DNA of 30,124 nt from NCBI GenBank assembly GCA_009731375.1, contig BJOX01000176.1:22636-52759 (forward strand). Reading direction: 5' to 3'. The notes under the pieces are model-generated. The model had not been told where the DNA came from. It worked only from the letters and a program-made list of their open reading frames with translations, and did no database searches. The DNA comes from Paulinella micropora (Eukaryota > Cercozoa > Imbricatea > Euglyphida). Below, one piece after another: positions 7,735 through 18,715 of this stretch (the first letter of the stretch is position 1; every line of letters starts with the position of its first letter). Position numbers and translations under genes: made by a program.

Positions 7735-10242
7735 GTCTACGACGACAACACGCTCACCTGAGCCGGTGTCTTCGTCTTGACGTCCCCCCTCCGTAGCGGT
7801 ATAAGCTTGCTGGGGGTAGTTGGAGCTGGAACTGGTGCTATAATTCCAGTATCCGTGTCCTCTGGGAGGGCGCGCTGGGGTCCGTCCTCCCCTTCCACGA
7901 AAGCCTCGTCCTCGTGGTGCCGCCCCTCTTGGTGTCCCTCGGGACCCTCGTGACGATCCTCTCGTCTCTCCTCCTCCTCTAGTCGGCGCCTTTGATCGGC
8001 CCGATGTCTCTCTCTTCTCCCTTCTCTTCATTCTGTCAAGGAAGTAAATGATGGCCTCCCGGAACTCCGCATCCGAGACCATATTCGCATTCCACCTCCC
8101 CTCCTCCAACTCCTTCTTGTACATGGCGTACATGGTCTTTTTCATGCCTTCGAGCTCTCTAAGGAAAAGATTTCGCTGCCTATCATCAAGAGAGTCGTGG
8201 CTGAAGAGGCAATTGCCTACTCCTTTCTGTGCCTCATGCTTACACGCCATGTATGAAAAATAGCGGTAGCACGGCGTCGGCTCATCTCTCCCCCTCTTGA
8301 GACCTGCCGTTCGAGTTGCATGTGCTGCTTGAGCACCTCCAACCCCCTGTGTCGCGGCACTGGAGAATGACTCGGTGGCCGTGTCCAATTCGGAACACGC
8401 GTCGAGCACCTCCTTGAACAGGTCGCCCGGCGGAGTAGCCGCTACAGTCCTCTCGTATATATTCGTTTCTAAAAAATCCGCCGTCTTCACCGCCGTGAAG
8501 GTCGGACAGGACTGTATGATCCTTGCGAGCTTGCTCGGGTGTCGTGTACACAAAGCACTCAGGAAGTACAAAATGATAGACTTCCGGCTATAAAAGAGCC
8601 CGTACTTGGCGCTGACCTCAGTGAGGATCGCTGCCAACCTCGTGCCAATGCCCAGCCCTTCGTTCACCTCTTGAAAAATCTCAAACCCAATCAAAGTACC
8701 AGTGCACAGGTGCTGATACCCATGAGTTTTAAAGTATTGCAAGAGGACGGCAACTGGCACCGTGCATTGCAGGTCTGAGGCTGCTCTCCTAGCCGCCACC
8801 TCTACCGCTCTCATCGCCTTGTACTCCCCAACATCAAACCCTTGTGTGATGATTGATGGGTCCAACAAGGTGTACAACGCCTCATACTCCTGTGTTTCGT
8901 CCGTTGGATGCTGCTTCATACAAGCATCAATTCTTCTGAGCTTGTCTCGAAGGTTCGCATCCGTGTCCTTCTGACTCGCTGTCTCTGCATACAGCGTCAG
9001 AGCAGTGGCATCGGACTTTGTATATTTTTGGAAGGCCTGTATGATAGCCTGTCTGTCCTTTTTGTCATTACTGTTGACAATGACAGTGGTAGGCGCTGAG
9101 CTAGTCGCAGGGGCCGAAGGGGCTGTGTGGGCTGACGGGGCGGAGCGGCCCGAGGGAGCCATATAAGATCCAGAGGAATATTTCGGTCCCTTTGTTCCCG
9201 CCGCCTTGGCTAATGCAATCTTTGCCTCCATCTCCTTCTTTTCTTTCTCAGCCGCTAGCTCTTTGATATACAGCTCTTGGGCATGATGAAAAAAAGACAG
9301 GATCTCAGCTGCCTTCCGAAGGAACAAGGCCTTCTCCGCCAACTCCTTCTCTCCCGCTTTATTGGTGGGGGGTGGTGCGGCCGTCCCCTCCAAGATCGTA
9401 TGATCCTTCGTGAAGACCCACCTCTTCCATGCGTCATCCTTCACCAAGGCCGCATGCAGCTTCTTCATCCTCGTCACCCCTCCAGCTTCGCCTTCTATTT
9501 CCCTCAGGGCCGGGTGAAGGTCCCTGCCAAACTGGGTGTGTTGGAGTTTACCCAGGTCCACTAACTTGGCCTCCATAAGTTTCAGAGACACATCCATGAC
9601 ATTGATCTGTCCTTTTGGATTCCTGAACTTAAACTCCTTTTCCACTCTCTTTATTGAATCAATGTCCTGACCAGGATCGAGCAACCTAGCCAGTGCTCTT
9701 GTGTTCCATGGCAGCACAGTCTTTCCAGTCTGGTACTCAAAGAGTATAGCACACTCAAACACTGTCCATGAGAGGTCGAGTAGCTCCAGTAAAGACATAT
9801 TGTCCCCAAATGAGACATGTTGCACCTGTAACTGTGCACCGTCGTCTCTGAGGAATTCTGCGAGAGGCAGAGCTTGCCTTGGGAGAGGGTAACAGATGTC
9901 CTCCTTCTTCAAGGGTTGTCCCCATCGCATTTCTTGGGGAATGTATAGCCATTTATAGGCCTCATCCTTCCCTTTCTTCTCCTCAAACTCCTTCTTACTT
10001 AGTTTGCCATATTCGGCCACAAACCTCGCTTCCTCTCCTCCCTTCTGCTCCTCCTCGACTTCCTCTGCTCCTCCTGTGTCAAAGGAAGGCGCAGTAAAAA
10101 ATTGATTCTCTGCTCCTCCTGTGTCAAAGGAAGGTGCCAGATCTCCTCCTTCTGCATGAGAGTCAACGAACTCCTCTTCGTTTCCTGGGGTTCGCTCACT
10201 CTCCCCCCCTCCTTCCTGCCAGTCTTCAGACCTAGTAGACAT
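7732..10242 (-). CDS. gag: Retrotransposon Gag with CCCH-like finger and RGG box, 836 aa
   Basis: Starts at the ATG at 10242 and ends in the TGA at 7732-7734. The N-terminus is acidic and contains a tandem duplication of a peptide with core APSFDTGGAE. The central part is helical, with a Lys/Glu coiled-coil-like stretch and an Ala/Ser/Pro/Thr-rich spacer (about residues 350-390). Near the C-terminus lies C658-x8-C667-x10-C678-x3-H682, a CCCH-type arrangement, where gypsy Gag normally has a CCHC zinc knuckle (C-x2-C-x4-H-x4-C). Residues about 740-800 are an Arg/Gly-rich RGG box. Both elements would bind RNA (family knowledge). At 836 residues it is long for a gypsy Gag. Identity as Gag rests on position 5' of pol in an LTR element plus the nucleic-acid-binding C-terminus; I cannot show a capsid fold from sequence alone. 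Confidence 0.85.
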   Translation of the reverse strand: MSTRSEDWQEGGGESERTPGNEEEFVDSHAEGGDLAPSFDTGGAENQFFTAPSFDTGGAEEVEEEQKGGEEARFVAEYGKLSKKEFEEKKGKDEAYKWLYIPQEMRWGQPLKKEDICYPLPRQALPLAEFLRDDGAQLQVQHVSFGDNMSLLELLDLSWTVFECAILFEYQTGKTVLPWNTRALARLLDPGQDIDSIKRVEKEFKFRNPKGQINVMDVSLKLMEAKLVDLGKLQHTQFGRDLHPALREIEGEAGGVTRMKKLHAALVKDDAWKRWVFTKDHTILEGTAAPPPTNKAGEKELAEKALFLRKAAEILSFFHHAQELYIKELAAEKEKKEMEAKIALAKAAGTKGPKYSSGSYMAPSGRSAPSAHTAPSAPATSSAPTTVIVNSNDKKDRQAIIQAFQKYTKSDATALTLYAETASQKDTDANLRDKLRRIDACMKQHPTDETQEYEALYTLLDPSIITQGFDVGEYKAMRAVEVAARRAASDLQCTVPVAVLLQYFKTHGYQHLCTGTLIGFEIFQEVNEGLGIGTRLAAILTEVSAKYGLFYSRKSIILYFLSALCTRHPSKLARIIQSCPTFTAVKTADFLETNIYERTVAATPPGDLFKEVLDACSELDTATESFSSAATQGVGGAQAAHATRTAGLKRGRDEPTPCYRYFSYMACKHEAQKGVGNCLFSHDSLDDRQRNLFLRELEGMKKTMYAMYKKELEEGRWNANMVSDAEFREAIIYFLDRMKRREKRETSGRSKAPTRGGGETRGSSRGSRGTPRGAAPRGRGFRGRGGRTPARPPRGHGYWNYSTSSSSNYPQQAYTATEGGRQDEDTGSGERVVVVD

Positions 10243-10997
10243 TGATGCTGAAGGAATATGGATGAGACAGAGTTGTTTCTACCCAGTAATTGCTCTGTTC
10301 GTCTATGAGGAACGAATAGAGAGAAAAAACGAAAAGACAGTATAGAGAGAGAGCGTCTCACCTCTATGTCTTATGTGTGTTTTTTTTTTTTTTTTTTTTT
10401 GTGAGAAAGAAGTAATCTGTACGACTTTCTCTGAAAATTTGATCTCCTTCTCCACTCCTCTTTTCTTTTTCTCTTTTTGTTGTTGTATCTGTTATGAGGT
10501 ACGAGGACCTATGTACAGATAATGTCAAAGAGGCTAGAGAAGCACTCCTTGAGAAGTCGACTTGTCGTCTGACACTTGTTCAGACCTATTGTCGAAAGAC
10601 AGTCAGAGATTTGCAAAAATACTCTGATGTGTGTGGTTTGAGAGGCAACAAAGTGCACAGACTTGAAAGGTAGAGTACTACGCTCGTGTCCTTCAAGTTT
10701 GTTTGTATCTGTGAGTGTTTGTTTGTACGTCTGTTGACCTACTCTGTCTCTGTCTCAAGAGAGAACAAAAGAACAGCTACGAGGTCTGGTGTCTGGCCTC
10801 CTTGTGATGACACAGATACAGGCTGTGGAGAGGGTACTGAGACACCTATTCACAAACGCCTAGATGTCTAGTTTTGCAAAAAGAGCTGTGTGGGGATGTG
10901 CTGGAGTATTTGTTTTTTGGAACAACTACTCAGAAGAGATAGGACTGTCCAATTTTTCTTTCTGCTGTTCCAAAAACAAGCAAGAAAAGAAATCAGC
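10243..10997 (-). other. Retrotransposon 5' leader
   Basis: About 755 bases between the candidate primer-binding site and the gag ATG, with no long ORF. On the plus strand 10380-10400 is a run of T, so the element RNA would carry an A-rich stretch. It presumably contains packaging and translation signals, which cannot be defined here. Confidence 0.5.
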
Positions 10998-11015
10998 CTT
11001 GTGCTGGTGATTCCA
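10998..11015 (-). promoter_or_regulatory. Candidate tRNA primer-binding site
   Basis: In element orientation, one base after the 5' LTR end (...TTGTAACA), the sequence reads TGGAATCACCAGC. TGG is the complement of a tRNA CCA end and the spacing is typical. The matching tRNA 3' end would be GCTGGTGATTCCA; I cannot name the tRNA. Confidence 0.5.
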
Positions 11016-11016
11016 A

Positions 11017-11262
11017 TGTTACAATCCCCGAAGATAGCTCAATAAAAAGTCAGTAATACAACTAGACACAAATCCCTAAAAGAGAATGATGTCTCGTTAT
11101 ATTAGCTCAGTGAAGCAGAAAAGAAAACGGCAACAGACCAAGGTTAAAATGGCATTAGGTCAAATCCGGCCAAACGATATTGAAAATAATGGGAAAAAAC
11201 TAGGTGCACCTGACACCAGAAAATTGTACTTTTTACCTGCTATCCGGGGGGTGATGCCTACA
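11017..11262 (-). repeat. 5' LTR (246 bp)
   Basis: Same termini as the left LTR. Differences from the left copy include G/A and C/T changes near the TGTTACA end, a C/A change in the middle and a short AGG/TT difference with a one-base indel near the other end. Confidence 0.9.
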
Positions 11263-11266
11263 CTTC
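11263..11266. repeat. Target-site duplication, right copy (CTTC)
   Basis: Directly follows the right LTR and matches 863-866. Confidence 0.8.
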
Positions 11267-11701
11267 TCACTTCCGCTAATATGTAGTTTTTTGTCAAGAG
11301 CATCTTTGTCTACTAGTGAATTTGCATGTGTCTTGTTACTACTCCTGGCCTCTTCTTCGTCCTGCTGAACTTCTTCGTCACTGCAAGCCTTTATCTTTTT
11401 GTCATTATTCTTCTTGTGCTTGAGGAACTAATTCTTTTCCACACAATGCTTAGATAATTCAACATACTTTGGATCACTCAAGCTGTCGATTCCAGTAACT
11501 AGCATGTACAGGTAATTGCTAATAGTTTTTGTAATAATTAAAATTCAAAAATATGAAATATTTTTATTTCATAGAAATTCATGCTTCTGATTTTTTAGTT
11601 TGTAACATAGGAAGAGTTCGCTTTCCATTGGCGCTGCACCTCACCTGTTTGCTTTTACAACTTGAATTGTTTCAAAGATACACTTCTTCAATTTTGAATC
11701 A
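11263..11701 (-). pseudogene. 5' part of the gene split by the retrotransposon
   Basis: Three blocks read consistently on the minus strand. Block 11701-11645 (acceptor TTAG, donor GTGAGG) encodes DSKLKKCIFETIQVVKAN and leaves two bases of a codon. Block 11518-11431 (acceptor TTAG, with one base completing that codon) continues NYLYMLVTGIDSLSDPK and ends in an in-frame TAG. Block 11427-11263, reading onward in the same frame, encodes a Lys/Glu/Asp-rich stretch ending HISGSEK at the insertion point and continues in frame at 862. The TAG at 11428-11430 also looks like a splice acceptor, but no donor I tested restores the frame. It may be a true stop (decayed gene) or mark an intron I cannot place. 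No family recognised; upstream exons not found. Confidence 0.45.
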
Positions 11702-11994
11702 CTAATTCCTGCACAATCTTATCATTCTTTTAGTCACTTCATTTTTTCTTTTCATTTATTATTTTTTCCAGCACGGGTTGAAAGTAGTAAAAATCTAATA
11801 TTTTCATCTTGTTAACATATGAATTTTTTTATTAATTATAAAAATGATATTTTATTCTTCATAGCAGGCAATAGAAATCAATTCGAATCATTTCGATCTG
11901 GTGCCCTGTGCACGCATTTTTAAATAATAAGTAGTAATTTCTCATCTGCCAGAATTGGTTGAAAGAAGAGAGATATTAGACCACGCTCGCTGAT
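11702..11994. other. AT-rich spacer
   Basis: No gene I would defend. An optional minus-strand terminal exon for the neighbouring LRR fragment could be 11905-11859: acceptor CAG, 15 codons including TGA, phase matching a donor at 12005, and an AATAAA shortly after. It is short and may be chance. Confidence 0.3.
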
Positions 11995-12136
11995 TTAACA
12001 ATCACTGAGCGCCAGGCTGTGCAGGTTGGTTGGCAGCCCGGCTAAGTCTTCGTCTGTGATCTTGCAGTTGTCGATCGACAGCCTGCGCAGCACTTTGCTT
12101 AGTGGCGCACATCTTAGCAGAGCTCGCAGAACAATA
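11995..12136 (-). CDS. Leucine-rich-repeat fragment (terminal exon or remnant)
   Basis: The minus strand reads LRRLSIDNCKITDEDLAGLP and then TNLHSLALSDC before a TAA at 11995-11997. The spacing LxxLxIxxCxITDxxLxxL is the leucine-rich repeat of the RNI/cysteine-containing type, so roughly one and a half repeats are visible. An acceptor-like AG lies just above 12136. A GTGATT donor inside the last codons would give an alternative end joined to 11905-11859. No further repeats are seen upstream on this strand, where a plus-strand gene appears to begin, so this is either the last exon of a gene with distant exons or an isolated fragment. Confidence 0.5.
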
Positions 12137-12229
12137 CTTGTTCCCCACAAAAGGGGAACAAAAATAATATGTACAAAACTATCAAAAAATCACACTGGTG
12201 GGTTTTTGAATTAAAAGGTGGCACCGGAA

Positions 12230-13034
12230 ATGGCAAAAAACTCTCTTTTTCGCCACATTTTGATCCGGCCGGAGCGGCGTTTTTTTTTTGAAGGAAATTA
12301 TTTCGATTGTCCTGATTTGTATAAATTGCCGTCTTTTGTGCCACACGTATCGAAATTGTTCACCTTGAGATTGGGACCCTCTCCAGAGGAGAGCTGGTTT
12401 TATGAACCGAGCAGGGATGGGCGAGTAAGTTTCCCCTCCTCGACTGTGTTGTCCAATCCTGTTAAGCAGTGTTACAACCTTTACACTCTTCATTTGTTCA
12501 CAGGTCGAGAGCTCCTGGGTCGTCGACTGTAGGTGGCAGGTAAACATTCTAGTTCTCTTTCAGAAGTCTATTGCAGTTAGATCTGCAGTTGTCGATACGT
12601 ATTCCCTTCCTCTTTTCTTCTCCTCACGTTTCTTCATTTGTCTAATATTATCGTTGCGATTTCGCTTCTGTTGAACCTCAAACCAAAGTTACCCATTTTG
12701 TCAACTCCCTACCAGTAATACTAGTACTGCTTTATCCATTACTCAATCCATGTTGTTCCTACCTGACGTGATCATTCTTGTAGTTTATTTAGCTGTTTGC
12801 TGATCCTTCCTTCCACTGGAGCAGAGTTTAAAACAAGTATTCATTCCCATAATGAGTAGGCAAGTTACTGTCCCTGTTTTGTATGCAATCAAGACTTTGA
12901 ATGTGCGTACGACGATTTTGCACTTTTGTTCGTAACCTGTAATAGAGGCAGTAGTAAAACCTGATGTTGATAACGTTTGCGCTGTCAACACAGGTGGACT
13001 GGTACAGAAATGCTCGTCAATTGGTTCACAACTG
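12230..13034 (+). CDS. Putative 5' exons of the SH3 scaffold gene
   Basis: Three exons with matching phase. 12230-12424 starts at an ATG (MAKNSLFRHILIRPERR), is 65 codons long and ends at a perfect GTAAGT donor. 12504-12539 has acceptor CACAG, encodes VESSWVVDCRWQ and ends at GTAAAC. 12994-13034 has acceptor ACACAG, encodes VDWYRNARQLVHN plus two bases of a Trp codon, and ends at GTCCCC, which runs into poly-C. The last phase does not fit the next visible exon (13756), so an exon is probably hidden in the gap at 13082-13091. Tryptophan- and charge-rich helices would suit an N-terminal BAR or F-BAR-like domain, but no family signature is visible. Membership in the downstream gene is inferred from strand, proximity and splicing style. 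Confidence 0.5.
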
Positions 13035-13755
<721 letters not shown>

Positions 13756-14594
13756 GACCGGCTGATCCCAAGGCAAATGTTGTGCACAGCGGGAAACAAA
13801 GCATCGATCCTCGAGTACATCCACAACAATGCACTCCAACAGGTATACATACATACATATGTGTACATGCATACATACATGCATACATACATATTACATA
13901 CATTACAACATTACATACATCACATATAATACATTCATTACATGTTTTACATACACTACATTGCATATATATGTATGTATGTATGTATGTATGTCTGCAT
14001 ATATATATGTACATATACATACATACATACATACATACATACACGCATGCATGCATGCATGCATACATACAACATTCACAGATACACACATACATACATA
14101 CATACATACATACATACATACACATGGATACATAACATACATTACATACATAAATACATAAGTACATATATGAAGGCTAAATATCATAAGGGTGAAGCGT
14201 CGTACTGGAGATCATATATACACATAACATACATACATACATACATGCATACATGCATACATACATACATACATACATACATGCATACATACATACATAC
14301 ATATGAAGGCTAAATATCATACGGGTGAAGCGTAGTACTGGAGATCATACATAACATACATAGCATACATACATACATACATGCATACATACATACACAC
14401 AAACACACATCCATACATGCATGCATGCATGCATACATACATACATACATACATACATACGTACGTACGTACGTACGGACGGACGGACGGACGGACGTAC
14501 GTACGTACACGTACACGTACGTACATGGTGTACGTACGTACATACATACATACATACATATATGCATGCATGCATATATACATATATACATACA

Positions 14595-14626
<32 letters not shown>

Positions 14627-15223
14627 CACACACATACATACATACATACATGCATGCATGCATACATACATACATACATACGTATACATACATACACTAT
14701 GTATGTATGTATGTATGTATGTATGTATGTATGTAGTATGTATTTATGTATGTATGTATGTGTGTGTATGTATGTATGTATGTATGTGTGTGTGTGTATG
14801 TATGTATGTATGTATGTATGATCTCCAGTACGATGCCTCACGCTCATGATATTTAGCCTGCAAATATGTATGCATGTATGTGTGTATGTATGTATGTATG
14901 CATGTATGTATGCATGTATGTATGTATGTATGTATGTATCTATGCATGTATGTATGTATGTCTGTATGTCTGTATGCACGTATGTATGTATGTATGTATG
15001 TAACATACATACATACATATTTGCAGGCTAAATATCATAAGGGTGAGGCATCGTACTGGATATCATACATACATCCACACATACGTACACACATACATAC
15101 ATACATACATACATACATGCAGGCTAAATATCATGAGGGTGAGGCGTCTTACTGGAGGTCCGTTGCGGAGAGCACGGCCGCGCTCAAAGGCAAATGGTGC
15201 GTACTTACACACATTATGTGCTG

Positions 15224-15258
<35 letters not shown>

Positions 15259-15727
15259 ACACCTACCTACTTACTGTTGGCCGTGCTCAAAGGCAAATGG
15301 TGCGTACTTACACACATTATGTGCTGATTACTTACTTACTTACTTACTTACTTACTCACTACACCGACCTACTTACTGTTGGCCGTGCTCAAAGGCAAAT
15401 GGTGCGTACTTACACACATTATGTGCTGACTTACTTACTTACTACACCTACCTACTTACTGTTGGCCGTGCTCAAAGGCTAATGGTGCGTACCTACACAC
15501 ATTATGTGCTGACTTATTTACTTACTTACTTACTACACCTACCTACTTACTCTTGCGGAGAGCACGGCCGCACTCATAGGCAAATGGGTGCCTACTTACA
15601 CACATTATGTGCTGACTTACTTACTTACTTACTCACTTACTCACTGACTTTCTCCTTTCCTACCTACTTACTGTTGCGGAGAGCACGGCCGCACTCTCAA
15701 AGGCAAATGGTGCCTATTTATGCTCAA

Positions 15728-15766
<39 letters not shown>

Positions 15767-16096
15767 CAGTAAGTAAGCAAGCAAGCTTGCTTGCTTGCTT
15801 ACTTACTTACTTACTTACCTATCTATCTACCTTCCTACCTACCTACCTACCTACCTTGCTACCTACCTACCTACCTACCTACCTGCTTACTCACTTACAT
15901 TCACTCATAATAGTGTGGACGGAGGCCAGACTGACGAAGAAAAGGCGGCCGCCGCTAAGGCTGACCAGATGAAAGCTATGCTCCAACAGCTGCTTGACGC
16001 CAATACGGTGAACGAAGCCATATGTGTACATGTGTAGATGCTGTGTCAATCTATGCTCCGTTGCCAGTCCTTACGTGAGCATATGAGAGCGCGCGC

Positions 16097-16133
<37 letters not shown>

Positions 16134-16150
16134 TGAGTGAGTGAGTGTGA

Positions 16151-16201
<51 letters not shown>

Positions 16202-16323
16202 GAGGTATTACTACGACGACTACTTTTCATCACCATGCCTGGCGTTATGTGTAGAAAACGCAAGAGGAGCTACGAGCTACGCAGGCGCTCGTCAAAACAG
16301 AATCTGCCAAGACAGAATCGCAG

Positions 16324-16355
<32 letters not shown>

Positions 16356-16802
16356 GGGGGGGGGGGGGNNNNNNNNNNNNNNNNNNNNNNNNNNNNNNNN
16401 NNNNNNNNNNNNNNNNNNNNNNNNNNNNNNNNNNNNNNNNNNNNNNNNNNNNNNNNNNNNNNNNNNNNNNNNNNNNNNNNNNNNNNNNNNNNNNNNNNNN
16501 NNNNNNNNNNNNNNNNNNNNNNNNNNNNNNNNNNNNNNNNNNNNNNNNNNNNNNNNNNNNNNNNNNNNNNNNNNNNNNNNNNNNNNNNNNNNNNNNNNNN
16601 NNNNNNNNNNNNNNNNNNNNNNNNNNNNNNNNNNNNNNNNNNNNNNNNNNNNNNNNNNNNNNNNNNNNNNNNNNNNNNNNNNNNNNNNNNNNNNNNNNNN
16701 NNNNNNNNNNNNNNNNNNNNNNNNNNNNNNNNNNNNNNNNNNNNNNNNNNNNNNNNNNNNNNNNNNNNNNNNNNNNNNNNNNNNNNNNNNNNNNNNNNNN
16801 NN

Positions 16803-16883
<81 letters not shown>

Positions 16884-17202
16884 TCATTCTCGCTCACTCT
16901 CTGCTGCAGCTCGGCAAATTAGATGGCAAATTGGCCAGTCAAGCCACTCTCTCTCGGGTGGGCTCCTCCTCCTACCCCTCCTCCTCTTCTGCCTCGTCTC
17001 TCTCCGCCGCCTCCTTGCCGCCTCCAGTCGACAGAGTAGCCGCCTCGTCAGAAAGCGGCAGTGATAAGCTTGGCGTTAGCGGCAGTGGAGTGGCTCGCTC
17101 CATTAGTTCACCTGACACCTCCAACGATGGTATGTGTGTGTAAGTGAGTGTGTGTGTTTGTGTGTGCGTGTGTGTGTGTGTGTGTGTGTGATCTATCTAC
17201 CC

Positions 17203-17269
<67 letters not shown>

Positions 17270-17355
17270 CATCTATCTATCTGTCTGTCTGTCTGTCTGT
17301 CTATCCATCCATCCATCCATCCATCTATCTATCTATCCATCTATCTATCTATCTA

Positions 17356-17396
<41 letters not shown>

Positions 17397-17425
17397 CTCT
17401 ATCTATCTCTCTCTCTATATATATA

Positions 17426-17470
<45 letters not shown>

Positions 17471-17639
17471 GTCTGTCTGTCTGTCTTTCTACCTACCCAC
17501 CTAGCTATCTACCTATCTATCTATCTTGGCGATAGGGCTATCAGGCTCTGGTCGACATCCGCCACCCCGCCGCGCTCTCTCTACACGCATGCCATCCAAG
17601 GAGGTCTGATAATAGTAACATTCATTATGATAATAATTG

Positions 17640-17690
<51 letters not shown>

Positions 17691-18363
17691 NNNNNNNNNN
17701 NNNNNNNNNNNNNNNNNNNNNNNNNNNNNNNNNNNNNNNNNNNNNNNNNNNNNNNNNNNNNNNNNNNNNNNNNNNNNNNNNNNNNNNNNNNNNNNNNNNN
17801 NNNNNNNNNNNNNNNNNNNNNNNNNNNNNNNNNNNNNNNNNNNNNNNNNNNNNNNNNNNNNNNNNNNNNNNNNNNNNNNNNNNNNNNNNNNNNNNNNNNN
17901 NNNNNNNNNNNNNNNNNNNNNNNNNNNNNNNNNNNNNNNNNNNNNNNNNNNNNNNNNNNNNNNNNNNNNNNNNNNNNNNNNNNNNNNNNNNNNNNNNNNN
18001 NNNNNNNNNNNNNNNNNNNNNNNNNNNNNNNNNNNNNNNNNNNNNNNNNNNNNNNNNNNNNNNNNNNNNNNNNNNNNNNNNNNNNNNNNNNNNNNNNNNN
18101 NNNNNNNNNNNNNNNNNNNNNNNNNNNNNNNNNNNNNNNNNNNNNNNNNNNNNNNNNNNNNNNNNNNNNNNNNNNNNNNNNNNNNNNNNNNNNNNNNNNN
18201 NNNNNNNNNNNNNNNNNNNNNNNNNNNNNNNNNNNNNNNNNNNNNNNNNNNNNNNNNNNNNNNNNNNNNNNNNNNNNNNNNNNNNNNNNNNNNNCCCCCC
18301 CCCCCCCCCCCCCCCCGGGGTGCGCTCTCTACACAACCCATGCAAGGTGTACTACTACTACTG

Positions 18364-18408
<45 letters not shown>

Positions 18409-18572
18409 ACACTACTACTACTACTACTCCTCCTCCTCCTCCTCCTCCTCCTCCTACTACTACTACTACCACTACTACTAACACTACTACTACTCCTCCT
18501 CCTCCTCCTCCTCCTCCTCCTCCTACTACTACTACTACTACTACTACTACTATACTACTACTACTACTACTA

Positions 18573-18653
<81 letters not shown>

Positions 18654-18655
18654 CA

Positions 18656-18715
<60 letters not shown>

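Larger units (their letters stand above)
867..11262 (-). mobile_element. Complete Ty3/gypsy LTR retrotransposon, 10.4 kb
   Basis: Element on the minus strand: 5' LTR 11017-11262, candidate primer-binding site, leader, gag (10242-7732), pol (7656-1909), long 3' untranslated part, polypurine tract, 3' LTR 867-1113. The enzyme order protease, reverse transcriptase, RNase H, integrase and the GPY/F motif after integrase place it in Ty3/gypsy (Metaviridae). Both ORFs are free of frameshifts. The LTRs differ by about six substitutions and one indel, giving roughly 97% identity. The 4-bp duplication CTTC flanks the element and it lies inside a host reading frame. Intact ORFs and near-identical LTRs suggest a fairly recent and possibly active insertion (inference). 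Internal length is above the usual 5-7 kb for the family, because of a long gag, a long pol tail and untranslated ends of about 0.8 kb each. Confidence 0.93.

Noticed and set aside
17643-18316. Poly-C/poly-G blocks as G-quadruplex regulators
   Set aside because: Each poly-C or poly-G block directly abuts an N run, a common sequencing or assembly artefact.
17627-18409. ORFs made of Pro, Gly and X runs across the gap
   Set aside because: They run through N and homopolymer C, which are assembly filler or edge sequence.
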